Source: Janthinobacterium lividum
GTDB taxonomy: Bacteria > Pseudomonadota > Gammaproteobacteria > Burkholderiales > Burkholderiaceae_D
Direction of reading: 5' to 3'
Length of the DNA stretch: 64,000 bases
Assembly (NCBI RefSeq): GCF_011601275.1
Contig: NZ_JAAOLY010000011.1
Coordinates: 62,001 to 126,000, forward strand
Notes under the pieces: generated by a model
What the model was told of the DNA's origin: nothing
What the model saw: the letters and a program-made list of their open reading frames with translations, nothing else
The model's database searches: none
Program-made: the position numbers and the translations under genes
In this document: positions 35,527 through 46,062 of the stretch, piece after piece
Layout: every line of letters starts with the position of its first letter
Numbering within the stretch: the stretch's first letter is position 1

Positions 35527-36125
35527 GTACGATTTCCTAACAGCCATCGGGATAGCGGGGTAGGCGCTTGCGGCAAATTGACCTCTAGCAACAGCCCCGC
35601 AGGAATCTGTTGCACATGGCCGTTTTCCCGCATTTCAGGCGTTAACAGCGTCAGCGTCATGCGTCGGTAAGTGATGGTGTCGGGATGGCGGCTATTTGCT
35701 GTGCTGCGCAGTTTGGCCTGCACGCCCGCCGGTAAACCGCTGGCGTATAGAAAACCGGTGTCAACCGTACGCACGATGCCGGTCTGCAAACCATACTTTT
35801 GATAAGGGTAGGCGTCGTAATGCAGCTTGACGCGTTGACCAGGGGTAATGGCTGCCGCGTGCATGACCGGGACAAACACAGTGGCCATGACCGCAGCGCC
35901 TGTCGGGCCGGATGCCGGCGTTTCGGTGACGCCGGCGACCGGGACATTTTTAGCCACCGTGCCGTAGGCGATGAGCAGCAACAGCGCCAGTGCCATGCTC
36001 ATGGCGGCAGCCGTGATGGCCCAGCCTGATATCGAATGTAATACGCGAATTTCACCAAAGTCGCCGGAGCTATTTCCCGACAAGACTTCAGCGCGAAAAG
36101 TATTTTTTTCTGCGACCGACGCCAT
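35523..36125 (-). CDS. shortened HlyD/CvaA-like adaptor lacking the helical hairpin
   Basis: Protein of 200 residues that matches the two ends of a CvaA/HlyD-type adaptor. The N-terminus has the usual cytoplasmic start (FRAEVLSGNSSGDFGEIRVL) and one membrane helix (WAITAAAMSMALALLLLIAYG). The C-terminal beta domain is recognisable (FVPVMHAAAITPGQRVKLHY and DAYPYQKYGLQTGIV, ending in PAGLLLEVNLPQ). The lipoyl domain and the long coiled-coil hairpin between them, about 200 residues in CvaA, are absent, replaced by a short TPASGPTGAA linker. The ATG at 36125 is preferred over a TTG nine bases upstream. It is the first gene after the precursor peptide. It may clamp the C39 exporter while another adaptor reaches TolC. 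Confidence 0.82.
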   Translation of the reverse strand: MASVAEKNTFRAEVLSGNSSGDFGEIRVLHSISGWAITAAAMSMALALLLLIAYGTVAKNVPVAGVTETPASGPTGAAVMATVFVPVMHAAAITPGQRVKLHYDAYPYQKYGLQTGIVRTVDTGFLYASGLPAGVQAKLRSTANSRHPDTITYRRMTLTLLTPEMRENGHVQQIPAGLLLEVNLPQAPTPLSRWLLGNRT

Positions 36126-36185
36126 TATTTCCAAGAATTTCTATTTTATTATTCTATTGCGCTTATCGCGTTATCAATTACCCAA

Positions 36186-36224
36186 ATGGGTTGATCCCTG
36201 ATGAAATATCAGAAAACAACCCAT
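36186..36224 (-). promoter_or_regulatory. intercistronic hairpin between precursor peptide and export genes
   Basis: Outer stem ATGGGTTG/CAACCCAT with an inner stem CTGAT/ATCAG, in the 116-base gap between the peptide gene and the short adaptor gene. No T run follows on the minus strand, so it is more likely an RNA-stabilising or partially terminating structure than a full terminator. It would allow more peptide than exporter to be made. Confidence 0.55.
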
Positions 36225-36241
36225 CATGTTAATTCAGAGCA

Positions 36242-36436
36242 TCAACCACAAAATTTCCCGCCAAGCCAGCCACCGAGGGCGGCGCCGACGGTTCCGCCAA
36301 CGATAGCGCCAGCAGGTCCGCCGCTGGCACCAAGCGCCGCACCGAATCCACCAGTGAAGGCGGTATATATGTCATTGCACATAGCAGCGCCACTTGCAAC
36401 CTCAAACTCTTCTACAGCCAATTCACGAATTGCCAT
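36242..36436 (-). CDS. bacteriocin/microcin precursor peptide with double-glycine-type leader
   Basis: Peptide of 64 residues. The leader MAIRELAVEEFEVASGA fits the C39 substrate pattern: Leu at -12, Glu at -8, Phe at -7, Gly-Ala at -2/-1. Cleavage after Ala17 would free a 47-residue core with Cys at core positions 3 and 46, one Trp, and two glycine-zipper stretches (TGGFGAALGASGG and GGTVGAALGGWLGG). That composition recalls colicin V and class II bacteriocins, which insert into membranes. The ATG at 36436 has a GAGGAA ribosome site six bases upstream; an ATG at 36448 would overlap that site. It heads the operon with the C39 exporter, and the operon ends in a DsbA-like protein. Target and activity are unknown. 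Confidence 0.85.
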   Translation of the reverse strand: MAIRELAVEEFEVASGAAMCNDIYTAFTGGFGAALGASGGPAGAIVGGTVGAALGGWLGGKFCG

Positions 36437-37422
36437 TAATTTCCTCATCTCATTACGTTCCAGACTTAAACGGAAGTCTCCACCGATTAATAACCAACCA
36501 GATGGCCAGTCATAAATTCTTCAATTTTTTGTTATTGCTTTTGCCAACTGTTAATTGGATATTAATGGCATTTCCATGTAGTAACAAGTGAGTTTTTTTT
36601 ATAACGATATGCTTTTTATTAATATGGACCAAGTTTCATTATTTTCTCAAATTCAAAAAATTATGCCATTAGCGATCGGGCAGCCATTTCCCATCCATTG
36701 AATTCATTCACTATTTCTCGTCAAATCCGGAATTCTTTTCCATGCCCATAAAAAAGACCATCGCATTTCAGGAATAGCGGTACACGATACCGCACCTTCC
36801 TTGCGTACCTCAGCAAGATCCGATGCCATAGGCAGAATGCGTGATTTCCTCTTCGCCTACCTTCTGCTGATCGCCCGTACTCTCGGATATCGGCCTTTAA
36901 GCGGAGTCGCTGCCGTTGAAGAGTATCCGATGCAGCCTCAACCGGATGCTGGCCGATTTCATTCAAAAGTATGTGGCCAGGGAATTCCTGATAAGTTTTC
37001 CGCAGTCATGGCAAATAATCGCGATGCCGGCGATATTGCCAACCGCGTCCGCTTCTGAAAGATGGAGGATTGAAGGATGCAGATTTTTATCGCGCCAATT
37101 ACCTTTGCCGCAGCTATGCTGCACTCTTCTCTGTTGCTTGAGCATTGCAACACGTAGAGATGGCCTGATAAGCAATTCAGGCCAACCGTGATGTCATGCC
37201 AGCGTTGAGTGGTAGTGGTGTCAATGACGATGGCGATTGCAGGAACGGCTGTCCGGCTCTTTGCATGCGCGTGCCTGTACGCACTCGGCTTGTTTTTACC
37301 GAATATCGTGCAGGTCAATGATGAAGCACTGTTACGTAAAGAAGTCTCAAGTTATATACATTCATTTACCGATTACAAAAACGGATTGCCAAACCAATAC
37401 CGCAAACCATTGTGCAAACAAA
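36437..37422. other. AT-rich stretch without a recognisable gene
   Basis: About 1 kb between the precursor peptide gene and the ssb terminator. The part 36450-36720 is clearly AT rich and must hold the promoter of the bacteriocin operon. I see no convincing -10/-35 pair. From 36800 to 37400 short frames on both strands start and stop without family resemblance or good ribosome sites. This could be the decayed remains of an insertion sequence or of the gene cut at 26.5 kb, but nothing can be matched. Confidence 0.5.
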
Positions 37423-37455
37423 AAAGCCCTGCAGATCAATGATCTGCAGGGCTTT
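37423..37455 (-). terminator. rho-independent terminator of ssb
   Basis: Perfect 15-base stem AAAGCCCTGCAGATC/GATCTGCAGGGCTTT with a three-base loop, followed on the minus strand by TTTTTTGTTTG (counting the end of the stem), 25 bases past the ssb stop. Confidence 0.92.
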
Positions 37456-37480
37456 GTTGATAAACCGGAAATGACCGGTC

Positions 37481-37996
37481 TTAGAACGGAATATCGTCAT
37501 CCATATCCGAGAAGTTCGGTGCTGGCTTCGGTGCCGGGCGTGGGGCTGGCGCCGGGGCTGGGCGCGGAGCTGGCGCCTGGCGCGGGGCCGGGGCGTCGTA
37601 GCCGCCACCACCGCCGCCACCGTAGCTGTCATCGCCACCGCCGGCGTCGCCGCCCATGCCGGAACGGCCGCCCAGCATTTGCATCTGTTCCGCGATGATG
37701 TCGGTTGCGTACTTCTCGACACCGTCCTTGTCCGTGTATTTACGGGTTTGCAGACGGCCTTCGACGTAGACGGACGAACCTTTTTTCAGGTATTGGCCGA
37801 CGATTTCGGCCAGGCGGCCGAAGAACGAGATACGGTGCCACTCTGTCAATTCTTTTTGTTCGCCCGTGTTGCGGTCCTTCGATTTGTACGAAGTGGCCAC
37901 GGCGATGTTGGCGATCGCGTCGCCGCTAGGCATGTAGCGGATTTCCGGGTCACGGCCCAGATTGCCGACGATGATGACTTTGTTGACTGATGCCAT
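37481..37996 (-). CDS. ssb: single-stranded DNA-binding protein
   Basis: Binds single-stranded DNA in replication, recombination and repair. The 171-residue protein has a complete OB-fold ([20 protein letters not shown], then [20 protein letters not shown] and [19 protein letters not shown]), a long flexible Gly/Pro/Ala linker with several APAPRPAP repeats, and the C-terminal acidic tip DMDDDIPF that recruits partner proteins. It diverges from uvrA, with an SOS box between them, the same arrangement as in E. coli. A GGAG ribosome site precedes the ATG. Confidence 0.97.
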   Translation of the reverse strand: MASVNKVIIVGNLGRDPEIRYMPSGDAIANIAVATSYKSKDRNTGEQKELTEWHRISFFGRLAEIVGQYLKKGSSVYVEGRLQTRKYTDKDGVEKYATDIIAEQMQMLGGRSGMGGDAGGGDDSYGGGGGGGYDAPAPRQAPAPRPAPAPAPRPAPKPAPNFSDMDDDIPF

Positions 37997-38377
37997 GAAT
38001 AACTCCTGATGAACTGCAGCGGGAGCCGGTGTCCCGCGCGTTAGTTTAGTGTACTAAACGAGGATTATAAGCGACCACGCGGCGCAAAGCACCCGCTTTC
38101 TGGCGGACGCCATCTCCCGTGCGGCAGCACGTTTTTTTCACGGCAGAGGAAAACAAGAAACTTGAATACTGGTATTATATACAGTATTCAAACGTCAGTA
38201 CGCATCTGCATCAAACTTTGTCGGGGCACGTTCGCCTGGCGGCGCAATCCGCCCATGGACGCCTCAGGCATGCAGAGCAAAACCCGGCTATAGTTACAGG
38301 TTGACCCGTTGTGGCTCCTCATCTGCACCCAGGCACAACGCGCCGGCCGCACCACTCACTGAAAGCAAGGCAATCAC
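37997..38377. other. ssb-uvrA divergent promoter region
   Basis: About 380 bases with the SOS box near the centre (38167-38186). Short frames across it, including one over the SOS box, have no coding character. The GGAG before ssb and a GCAAGGCA-type site before uvrA mark the two starts. Confidence 0.65.
38162..38191. promoter_or_regulatory. SOS (LexA) box shared by ssb and uvrA
   Basis: Ten-base perfect arms TTGAATACTG and CAGTATTCAA flank ten AT-rich bases. The inner 20 bases (38167-38186), TACTGGTATTATATACAGTA, fit CTGT-N8-ACAG with one mismatch (G for T). The position between the divergent ssb and uvrA genes matches the E. coli layout. Confidence 0.88.
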
Positions 38378-41227
<2,850 letters not shown>

Positions 41228-41246
41228 CGACGGCAGCGCAATAAAA

Positions 41247-41280
41247 AACGGCGCGGATTGCTCATGTAATCCGCGCCGTT
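41247..41280. terminator. bidirectional rho-independent terminator between uvrA and pckG
   Basis: Thirteen-base stem AACGGCGCGGATT/AATCCGCGCCGTT with an eight-base loop. A rich on the left (AAAAAA) and T rich on the right (TTTCTCTTTTT), so it can stop transcription from both sides. Confidence 0.9.
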
Positions 41281-41369
41281 TCTCTTTTTGATAGCACCCC
41301 AGTCATTGCCGGCGTGTCATTTATCGCACGCCAGTCTTTGCCAGCGTGTTTCTCCCCCACTACTAAACT

Positions 41370-43241
41370 TTATGCACTCAGCCGCTTTTCCAGCGCGGCC
41401 TTGTGATCTGCCAATTCTTGCGGCAGATGATACGCGAGTTTTTCAAACAACTCCGTATGCAATTTCAATTCTTCCACCCACGCGGCCTTGTCGATCGAGG
41501 TGATGGTGTCGAACTGTTGTTGCGTGAATGGCAAGCCATCCCAGTTCAGGTCGCCATACTGCGGCGTCGTGCCGAACAGGTTTTCCACGCCGCCCGCCTT
41601 GCCTTCGATGCGCTCCAGCATCCATTTCAGCACGCGCATGTTGTCGCCAAAGCCAGGCCAGACGAACTTGCCGGCCTCGTCCGTACGGAACCAGTTGACG
41701 CAGTAGATCTTCGGCAGGGCAGCCGGGTTGACCTTGCCCACCTTGACGCCCATGTCCAGCCAGTGCTGGAAGTAATCGCTCATGTTATAGCCGATAAATG
41801 GCAACATGGCAAATGGATCGCGGCGCACGATGCCCATCTGGCCCACGGCGGCGGCCGTCGTTTCGGAACCCATGGTGGCGGCCATGTACACGCCTTCGAC
41901 CCAGTTGCGCGCCTCAGTGACCAGCGGCACGGTGGTCGAGCGGCGGCCGCCGAAGATGAAGGCCGAGATCGGCACACCGGCCGGGTCGTCCCAGGCCCCG
42001 TCGATGACGGGGTTTTGCGTGGCAGCAACCGTGAAGCGCGCGTTCGGGTGCGCCGCCTTGGTGCCGGACGCTGGCGTCCAATCCTTGCCCTGCCAGTCGA
42101 TCAGGTGGCTTGGTGCTTCCTTGGTCAAGCCTTCCCACCACACGTCGCCGTCGTCCGTCAGCGCCACGTTGGTGAAAATCGTGTTGTCGCGCATGGAAGC
42201 CATGCAGTTGTAATTGGTTTTCTCGTTGGTGCCAGGCGCTACGCCGAAATAGCCCGCTTCCGGGTTGATGGCGTACAGGCGGCCATCGGCACCGGGCTTG
42301 ATCCAGGCGATATCGTCGCCGATGGTGGTCACTTTCCAGCCGTTAAAACTTGCCGGCGGAATCAGCATGGCGAAGTTCGTCTTGCCGCAAGCCGATGGGA
42401 ACGCGGCCGCGACGTAATGCTTCTTGCCTTCTGGCGATTCCACGCCGAGGATCAGCATGTGTTCGGCCAGCCAGCCCGGATTGTTGTCCGATGCTTGCGC
42501 TTCCTGGTAGCCCATGTTCGAGGCAATGCGCAGGGCGAAACATTTCTTGCCCAGCAAGGCGTTGCCGCCGTAGCCCGAACCGAAAGACCAGATTTCGCGC
42601 GTTTCCGGGAAATGCACGATGTACTTGGTGCTGTTGCACGGCCATTTCACGTCGGCCTGGCCAGCGGCCAGCGGTGCGCCCACGCTGTGCACGCACGGCA
42701 CGAACTCGCCATCGGTGCCCAGCACGTCGTACACGGCACGGCCCATGCGGGTCATGATCTTCATGTTGACGGCGACATACGGCGAATCGGACAGTTCCAC
42801 ACCAATGTGCGCGATCGGCGAGCCCAGCGGGCCCATCGAGAATGGCACGACATACATGGTGCGACCGCGCATGCAACCATCGAACAGGCCGTTCAGGGTG
42901 TGGCGCATTTCGCCAGGTTCGGTCCAGTTATTCGTCGGACCGGCCGCTTCTTTCGTTGCCGAGCAGATATACGTGCGGTCTTCGACGCGGGCCACGTCGC
43001 TCGGATCGGAGCAGGCCAGGTAGGAATTCGGGCGCTTTTCCGCATTGAGTTTTTTCATGGTGCCGCTGGCAACCATGTCGGCGCACAGGCGCTCGTACTC
43101 TTCTTGCGAACCATCGCACCAGTAAATACGGTCTGGCTTGGTGAGCGCGGCAATGTCGGCCACCCAGTTGATCAGTTTCTGTTGTTTAATATAAGCTGGG
43201 ACGTTGAGTGCGGCGACGCCACCCATGACGGGCTGATTCAT
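41370..43241 (-). CDS. pckG: phosphoenolpyruvate carboxykinase (GTP)
   Basis: Converts oxaloacetate and GTP to phosphoenolpyruvate in gluconeogenesis, needed when growing on C4-dicarboxylates such as those taken up by the Dct system in this window. The 623-residue enzyme has the GTP-type signature block with the reactive Cys in the kinase loop ([14 protein letters not shown]), metal and nucleotide sites ([20 protein letters not shown]), [20 protein letters not shown] and the [14 protein letters not shown] segment. The start has a strong GGAGGT ribosome site. It is divergent from the 2-hydroxyacid dehydrogenase gene across a 328-base region with inverted repeats. Confidence 0.97.
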   Translation of the reverse strand: MNQPVMGGVAALNVPAYIKQQKLINWVADIAALTKPDRIYWCDGSQEEYERLCADMVASGTMKKLNAEKRPNSYLACSDPSDVARVEDRTYICSATKEAAGPTNNWTEPGEMRHTLNGLFDGCMRGRTMYVVPFSMGPLGSPIAHIGVELSDSPYVAVNMKIMTRMGRAVYDVLGTDGEFVPCVHSVGAPLAAGQADVKWPCNSTKYIVHFPETREIWSFGSGYGGNALLGKKCFALRIASNMGYQEAQASDNNPGWLAEHMLILGVESPEGKKHYVAAAFPSACGKTNFAMLIPPASFNGWKVTTIGDDIAWIKPGADGRLYAINPEAGYFGVAPGTNEKTNYNCMASMRDNTIFTNVALTDDGDVWWEGLTKEAPSHLIDWQGKDWTPASGTKAAHPNARFTVAATQNPVIDGAWDDPAGVPISAFIFGGRRSTTVPLVTEARNWVEGVYMAATMGSETTAAAVGQMGIVRRDPFAMLPFIGYNMSDYFQHWLDMGVKVGKVNPAALPKIYCVNWFRTDEAGKFVWPGFGDNMRVLKWMLERIEGKAGGVENLFGTTPQYGDLNWDGLPFTQQQFDTITSIDKAAWVEELKLHTELFEKLAYHLPQELADHKAALEKRLSA

Positions 43242-43569
43242 ATTACCTCCAATACCAATAAAAGAAATTCTGGTCGTTCCGGCAAGACAGGCAGCATCGT
43301 TGAGAGGTGGCTGCGGCTCACTGCCGGCGGCATGTGCACGCGGGCAGGGCTCTGGTGTCGTTTACCTGGATCATGCACCCAGGCTACAGGAACAGTTTGC
43401 GCTATCACTATCATCAGGAAGCTTCAAAAGTGCCGGCGATTGTACACCCGCCAAACAGCTATTCTCGCAAAAATGTAGGAGAATAGCTTGACTAATGTAG
43501 TAGGCTATTCAGCATTTCCCGTATCCTGTTATTTCCCTACCAAATCCTTACTAAAATCGGCCATCCACC
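43242..43569. promoter_or_regulatory. divergent promoter region with AGCTATTC inverted repeats
   Basis: Between pckG and the 2-hydroxyacid dehydrogenase gene. It contains AGCTATTCTC (43457-43466) and its exact complement GAGAATAGCT (43479-43488), then a third half-site GGCTATTC (43503-43510). Spacing suits a dimeric regulator, but no known consensus is recognised. The rest shows no gene. Confidence 0.45.
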
Positions 43570-44583
43570 ATGAAAATTGCCATACTCGATGATTACCAGG
43601 ATGCCGTGCGCGGCCTCGATTGCTTCCAATTGCTCGACGGCCACGAGGTCAAAGTGTTCAGCAATACGGCTCGGGGCCTGGGCCAGCTGGCGATCCGCCT
43701 AGCGCCGTTCGACGCGCTGGTGCTGATCCGAGAACGCAGCAGTTTCAATCGGGCCTTGCTGTCGAAACTGCCGAATCTGAAACTGATTTCGCAAACCGGC
43801 AAGGTCAGCGGCCACATCGATATGGCGGCCGCCACCGAGCTGGGCATTGCCATCGCGGAAGGCATCGGCTCGCCCACGGCGCCAGCCGAACTGACGTGGG
43901 CGCTGATCATGGCGGCGCAGCGCAAGATCGTGCCGTACGCACAACATTTACAGGAGGGGCTGTGGCAGACGTCGTCGCTGGAGCCAACGCGCAATACGCT
44001 CGGTACGGTATTGAAAGGGCGCACCCTGGCGATCTGGGGCTACGGCAAGATCGGGCAATTGATCGCCGGCTATGGCCGCGCCTTCGGCATGACCATCCTC
44101 GTGTGGGGCAGCGAAGCGAGCCGCGCGGCGGCCGTGGCGGCCGGCGATACGGCGGCAGAGTCGCGCGAAGCCTTCTTCGAGCAAGCCGATGTGCTGAGCT
44201 TGCACCTGCGCCTGTCGGACAAGACGCGCGGCCTGGTAACTAGCGAGGACCTGGCGCGCATGAAACCGACTTCCCTGTTCGTCAACACCAGCCGCGCCGA
44301 ACTGATCGCTGAAGGGGCGCTGGAAGCGGCACTGCCGCTGGGACGCCCGGGCGCCGCCGCGCTGGACGTATTTACGGATGAACCCTTGCCGCCAGGCTCG
44401 CCATTGCTGCTGCTGCCGAACGTGCTGGCCACGCCACACCTGGGCTACGTCGAGCGTGACAGCTATGAGCTGTATTTCCGCTACGCCTTGCAAAACATCG
44501 TCGATTTTTCGCAGAATCAATGCACGCGCCTGCTCAATCCCGAAGCGTTGCAGCACGCGCGGCAAAGCCCTCAGGAGCGCTGA
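43570..44583 (+). CDS. D-2-hydroxyacid dehydrogenase family protein
   Basis: NAD(P)H-dependent dehydrogenase of 337 residues. A flavodoxin-like catalytic domain starts MKIAILDDYQDAVRGL. The Rossmann domain has AIWGYGKIGQLIAGYGRAFG. Catalytic Arg is in FVNTSRAELI, Glu in DVFTDEPLP and His in TPHLGYVERDSYEL. This subgroup is close to phosphoglycerate/glyoxylate-hydroxypyruvate reductases of unassigned substrate. I cannot tell which 2-oxoacid it reduces. Its 3' end overlaps the next, convergent gene by 13 bases. Confidence 0.9.
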   Translation: MKIAILDDYQDAVRGLDCFQLLDGHEVKVFSNTARGLGQLAIRLAPFDALVLIRERSSFNRALLSKLPNLKLISQTGKVSGHIDMAAATELGIAIAEGIGSPTAPAELTWALIMAAQRKIVPYAQHLQEGLWQTSSLEPTRNTLGTVLKGRTLAIWGYGKIGQLIAGYGRAFGMTILVWGSEASRAAAVAAGDTAAESREAFFEQADVLSLHLRLSDKTRGLVTSEDLARMKPTSLFVNTSRAELIAEGALEAALPLGRPGAAALDVFTDEPLPPGSPLLLLPNVLATPHLGYVERDSYELYFRYALQNIVDFSQNQCTRLLNPEALQHARQSPQER

Positions 44584-45344
44584 AAACCCTTCAGCAAGTC
44601 AGGCTCGCCCGTGATGCGGATGGCGGGCGCCGGCAGTTCGTGCCGGCCGCGCCACAGGCCGGCCCAGCCGGGCGGCCAGGCGATCTGCGGTCCCGCATAC
44701 GGCGCCACGCCGGCCCGCACGGCCACCACCGTCACGGGCGGCATGTCTTGCAAGGGCTCGCCTGCCGCGCGCTGCATGTCCAGGCTGTACATATAGTTGG
44801 GCAATAAGGCGTCGCAGACGCGGCCAAACCAGTCGCTATGGTCGTCGTCGCGCCCCAGCGCCTGCGCCAGCCCCTGCGGGTCGAAACGGGCCAGGGCATC
44901 GATCAGCTCGCCAGTGGAGGCGCCAGGGGAATCACCCCAGCCCATCACGGGGTTGACGTTGTAATCGGCGCCCGAGCCGTACCAACCTTCGCGCCAGGGC
45001 CGCTGCATCCAGTCGCGCGGCCCCGTAAACAAATGCCAGCGCCAGTGCAGGCCCGACGGCTTGGGCCAGGAATACAAATACAGTTTTTGATAGCCGGCCT
45101 GGTGCAGCTCGCGCACCATGGCCATCAGGCGCGCGTGCGGCATGCGGTCGGGCGGCGCGCGGCGAAACAGGATCGCTTCGCCATCGGCGAATTGCACGTC
45201 GTCGGTCGACAGGTTCAGGTCCAAGGTCCGCGCTTCGCTGCCGAAACGGGCGGCGATCCAGCCCGTCAGCAGATTGACGGACGTGATCACCCCGTAACCA
45301 CGGTGGCGGTGAAAAATGACGGTACCGGGAGCGAGCGCTTTCAT
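44571..45344 (-). CDS. conserved hypothetical protein
   Basis: Soluble protein of 257 residues of no family I can name. The N-terminal 60 residues look like a small beta-barrel (GTVIFHRHRGYGVITSVNLL, then WIAARFGSEARTLDL) similar in style to SH3/KOW-like folds. The remainder is Trp rich (HWRWHLFTGPRDWMQRPWRE) and has DNA-binding-like or nucleotide-binding-like features only in a loose sense. No signal peptide. The start at 45344 is chosen because MKALAPGTVIF begins the folded part. It is divergent from the asparaginase-like gene. Confidence 0.6.
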   Translation of the reverse strand: MKALAPGTVIFHRHRGYGVITSVNLLTGWIAARFGSEARTLDLNLSTDDVQFADGEAILFRRAPPDRMPHARLMAMVRELHQAGYQKLYLYSWPKPSGLHWRWHLFTGPRDWMQRPWREGWYGSGADYNVNPVMGWGDSPGASTGELIDALARFDPQGLAQALGRDDDHSDWFGRVCDALLPNYMYSLDMQRAAGEPLQDMPPVTVVAVRAGVAPYAGPQIAWPPGWAGLWRGRHELPAPAIRITGEPDLLKGFQRS

Positions 45345-45483
45345 ACGGAGTCGGGGTGGCAGGCAAACAAAGAAACCAGTGTACTCACAGATGGCCAAAT
45401 TTTCCAGATGCGGCGCCATTCACGCAAGGGCGCCAATCCACGATATCATGCGCGTCATTCTCCACTGACATCGTGACCACATC

Positions 45484-45969
45484 ATGACTTTGCGCATACT
45501 CGCCACCGGCGGCACTTTCGACAAGCACTACAACGAATTGAACGGTACTCTGGGCTTTTCCGACAGTCATTTGCCGGCAGCGATTGCCCGCGCGCGCATG
45601 ACGGCGCCCGTGGCGCTGGAGCAATTGCCACTGCTGGACTCGCTCGACATGCAGGATGCGGACCGCCAGCGCGTGCTGGCCTCGTGCCGCGCGGCGCAGG
45701 AGAAAGCCATCGTCATCATTCACGGCACCGACACCATGCGCGAAACGGCGCAAGTGCTGGGCGCGGCGAACCTGCAGCAAACGGTGATTTTGACGGGTGC
45801 CATGATTCCCTACGAAATCGCCAATTCCGATGCCCTGTTCAACCTGGGCTTTGCCTGCGGCGTGGCGCAAACCTTGCCAGCCGGCGTGTACGTGGCCATG
45901 AATGGCCAGATCTTCGCCTGGGACAATGTGCAAAAGAACCGCGCCGCCGGCGTATTCCAGCCCTTGTAA
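45484..45969 (+). CDS. single-domain asparaginase-like protein
   Basis: Protein of 161 residues corresponding only to the N-terminal catalytic domain of type I/II L-asparaginases (normally about 330 residues). The first catalytic Thr motif LATGGTFDKHY and the second HGTDTMRETAQVL are intact, and the domain ends at VFQPL with no C-terminal domain. The stop is followed by a good terminator, so it does not look like a recent truncation. Loss of the C-terminal domain removes residues that complete the active site across subunits in ordinary asparaginases, so activity is uncertain. Standalone versions are known in betaproteobacteria. Confidence 0.82.
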   Translation: MTLRILATGGTFDKHYNELNGTLGFSDSHLPAAIARARMTAPVALEQLPLLDSLDMQDADRQRVLASCRAAQEKAIVIIHGTDTMRETAQVLGAANLQQTVILTGAMIPYEIANSDALFNLGFACGVAQTLPAGVYVAMNGQIFAWDNVQKNRAAGVFQPL

Positions 45970-46039
45970 GCCGATGGCGGGACAGGGCGCAAGAGCAGAC
46001 CGGCACACGGCCTGACTGACACTCTGTCACAATTCGACC

Positions 46040-46061
46040 AGCCCGTTTTCAACGGGCTTTT
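46040..46061 (+). terminator. rho-independent terminator
   Basis: Stem AGCCCGTT/AACGGGCT with loop TTC, running into TTTTTT, about 70 bases after the asparaginase-like gene. Confidence 0.88.
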
Positions 46062-46062
46062 T

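Noticed and set aside
36242-36448. Start of the precursor at the upstream ATG (36448) giving a 68-residue peptide
   Set aside because: That ATG overlaps the GAGGAA ribosome site that fits the ATG at 36436, and the extra residues MRKL do not belong to the leader pattern.
36721-37318. Several short frames on both strands between the precursor peptide and ssb, considered as transposase remnants or a second bacteriocin peptide
   Set aside because: None has a double-glycine leader, a ribosome site or a transposase motif I can recognise, so they are left as an unassigned region.
37481-37996. Repetitive CCGCCACC/GGCGCC-type stretch considered as a tandem repeat
   Set aside because: It is the coding sequence for the Gly/Pro/Ala linker of SSB, an ordinary low-complexity region.
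38119-38304. Small plus-strand frame across the SOS box upstream of uvrA
   Set aside because: It has no ribosome site and runs through the LexA palindrome. The sequence has no coding character.
44942-45016. Possible pseudo-tRNA or structured RNA in the GC-rich hypothetical gene
   Set aside because: No cloverleaf can be drawn and the coding frame is continuous.
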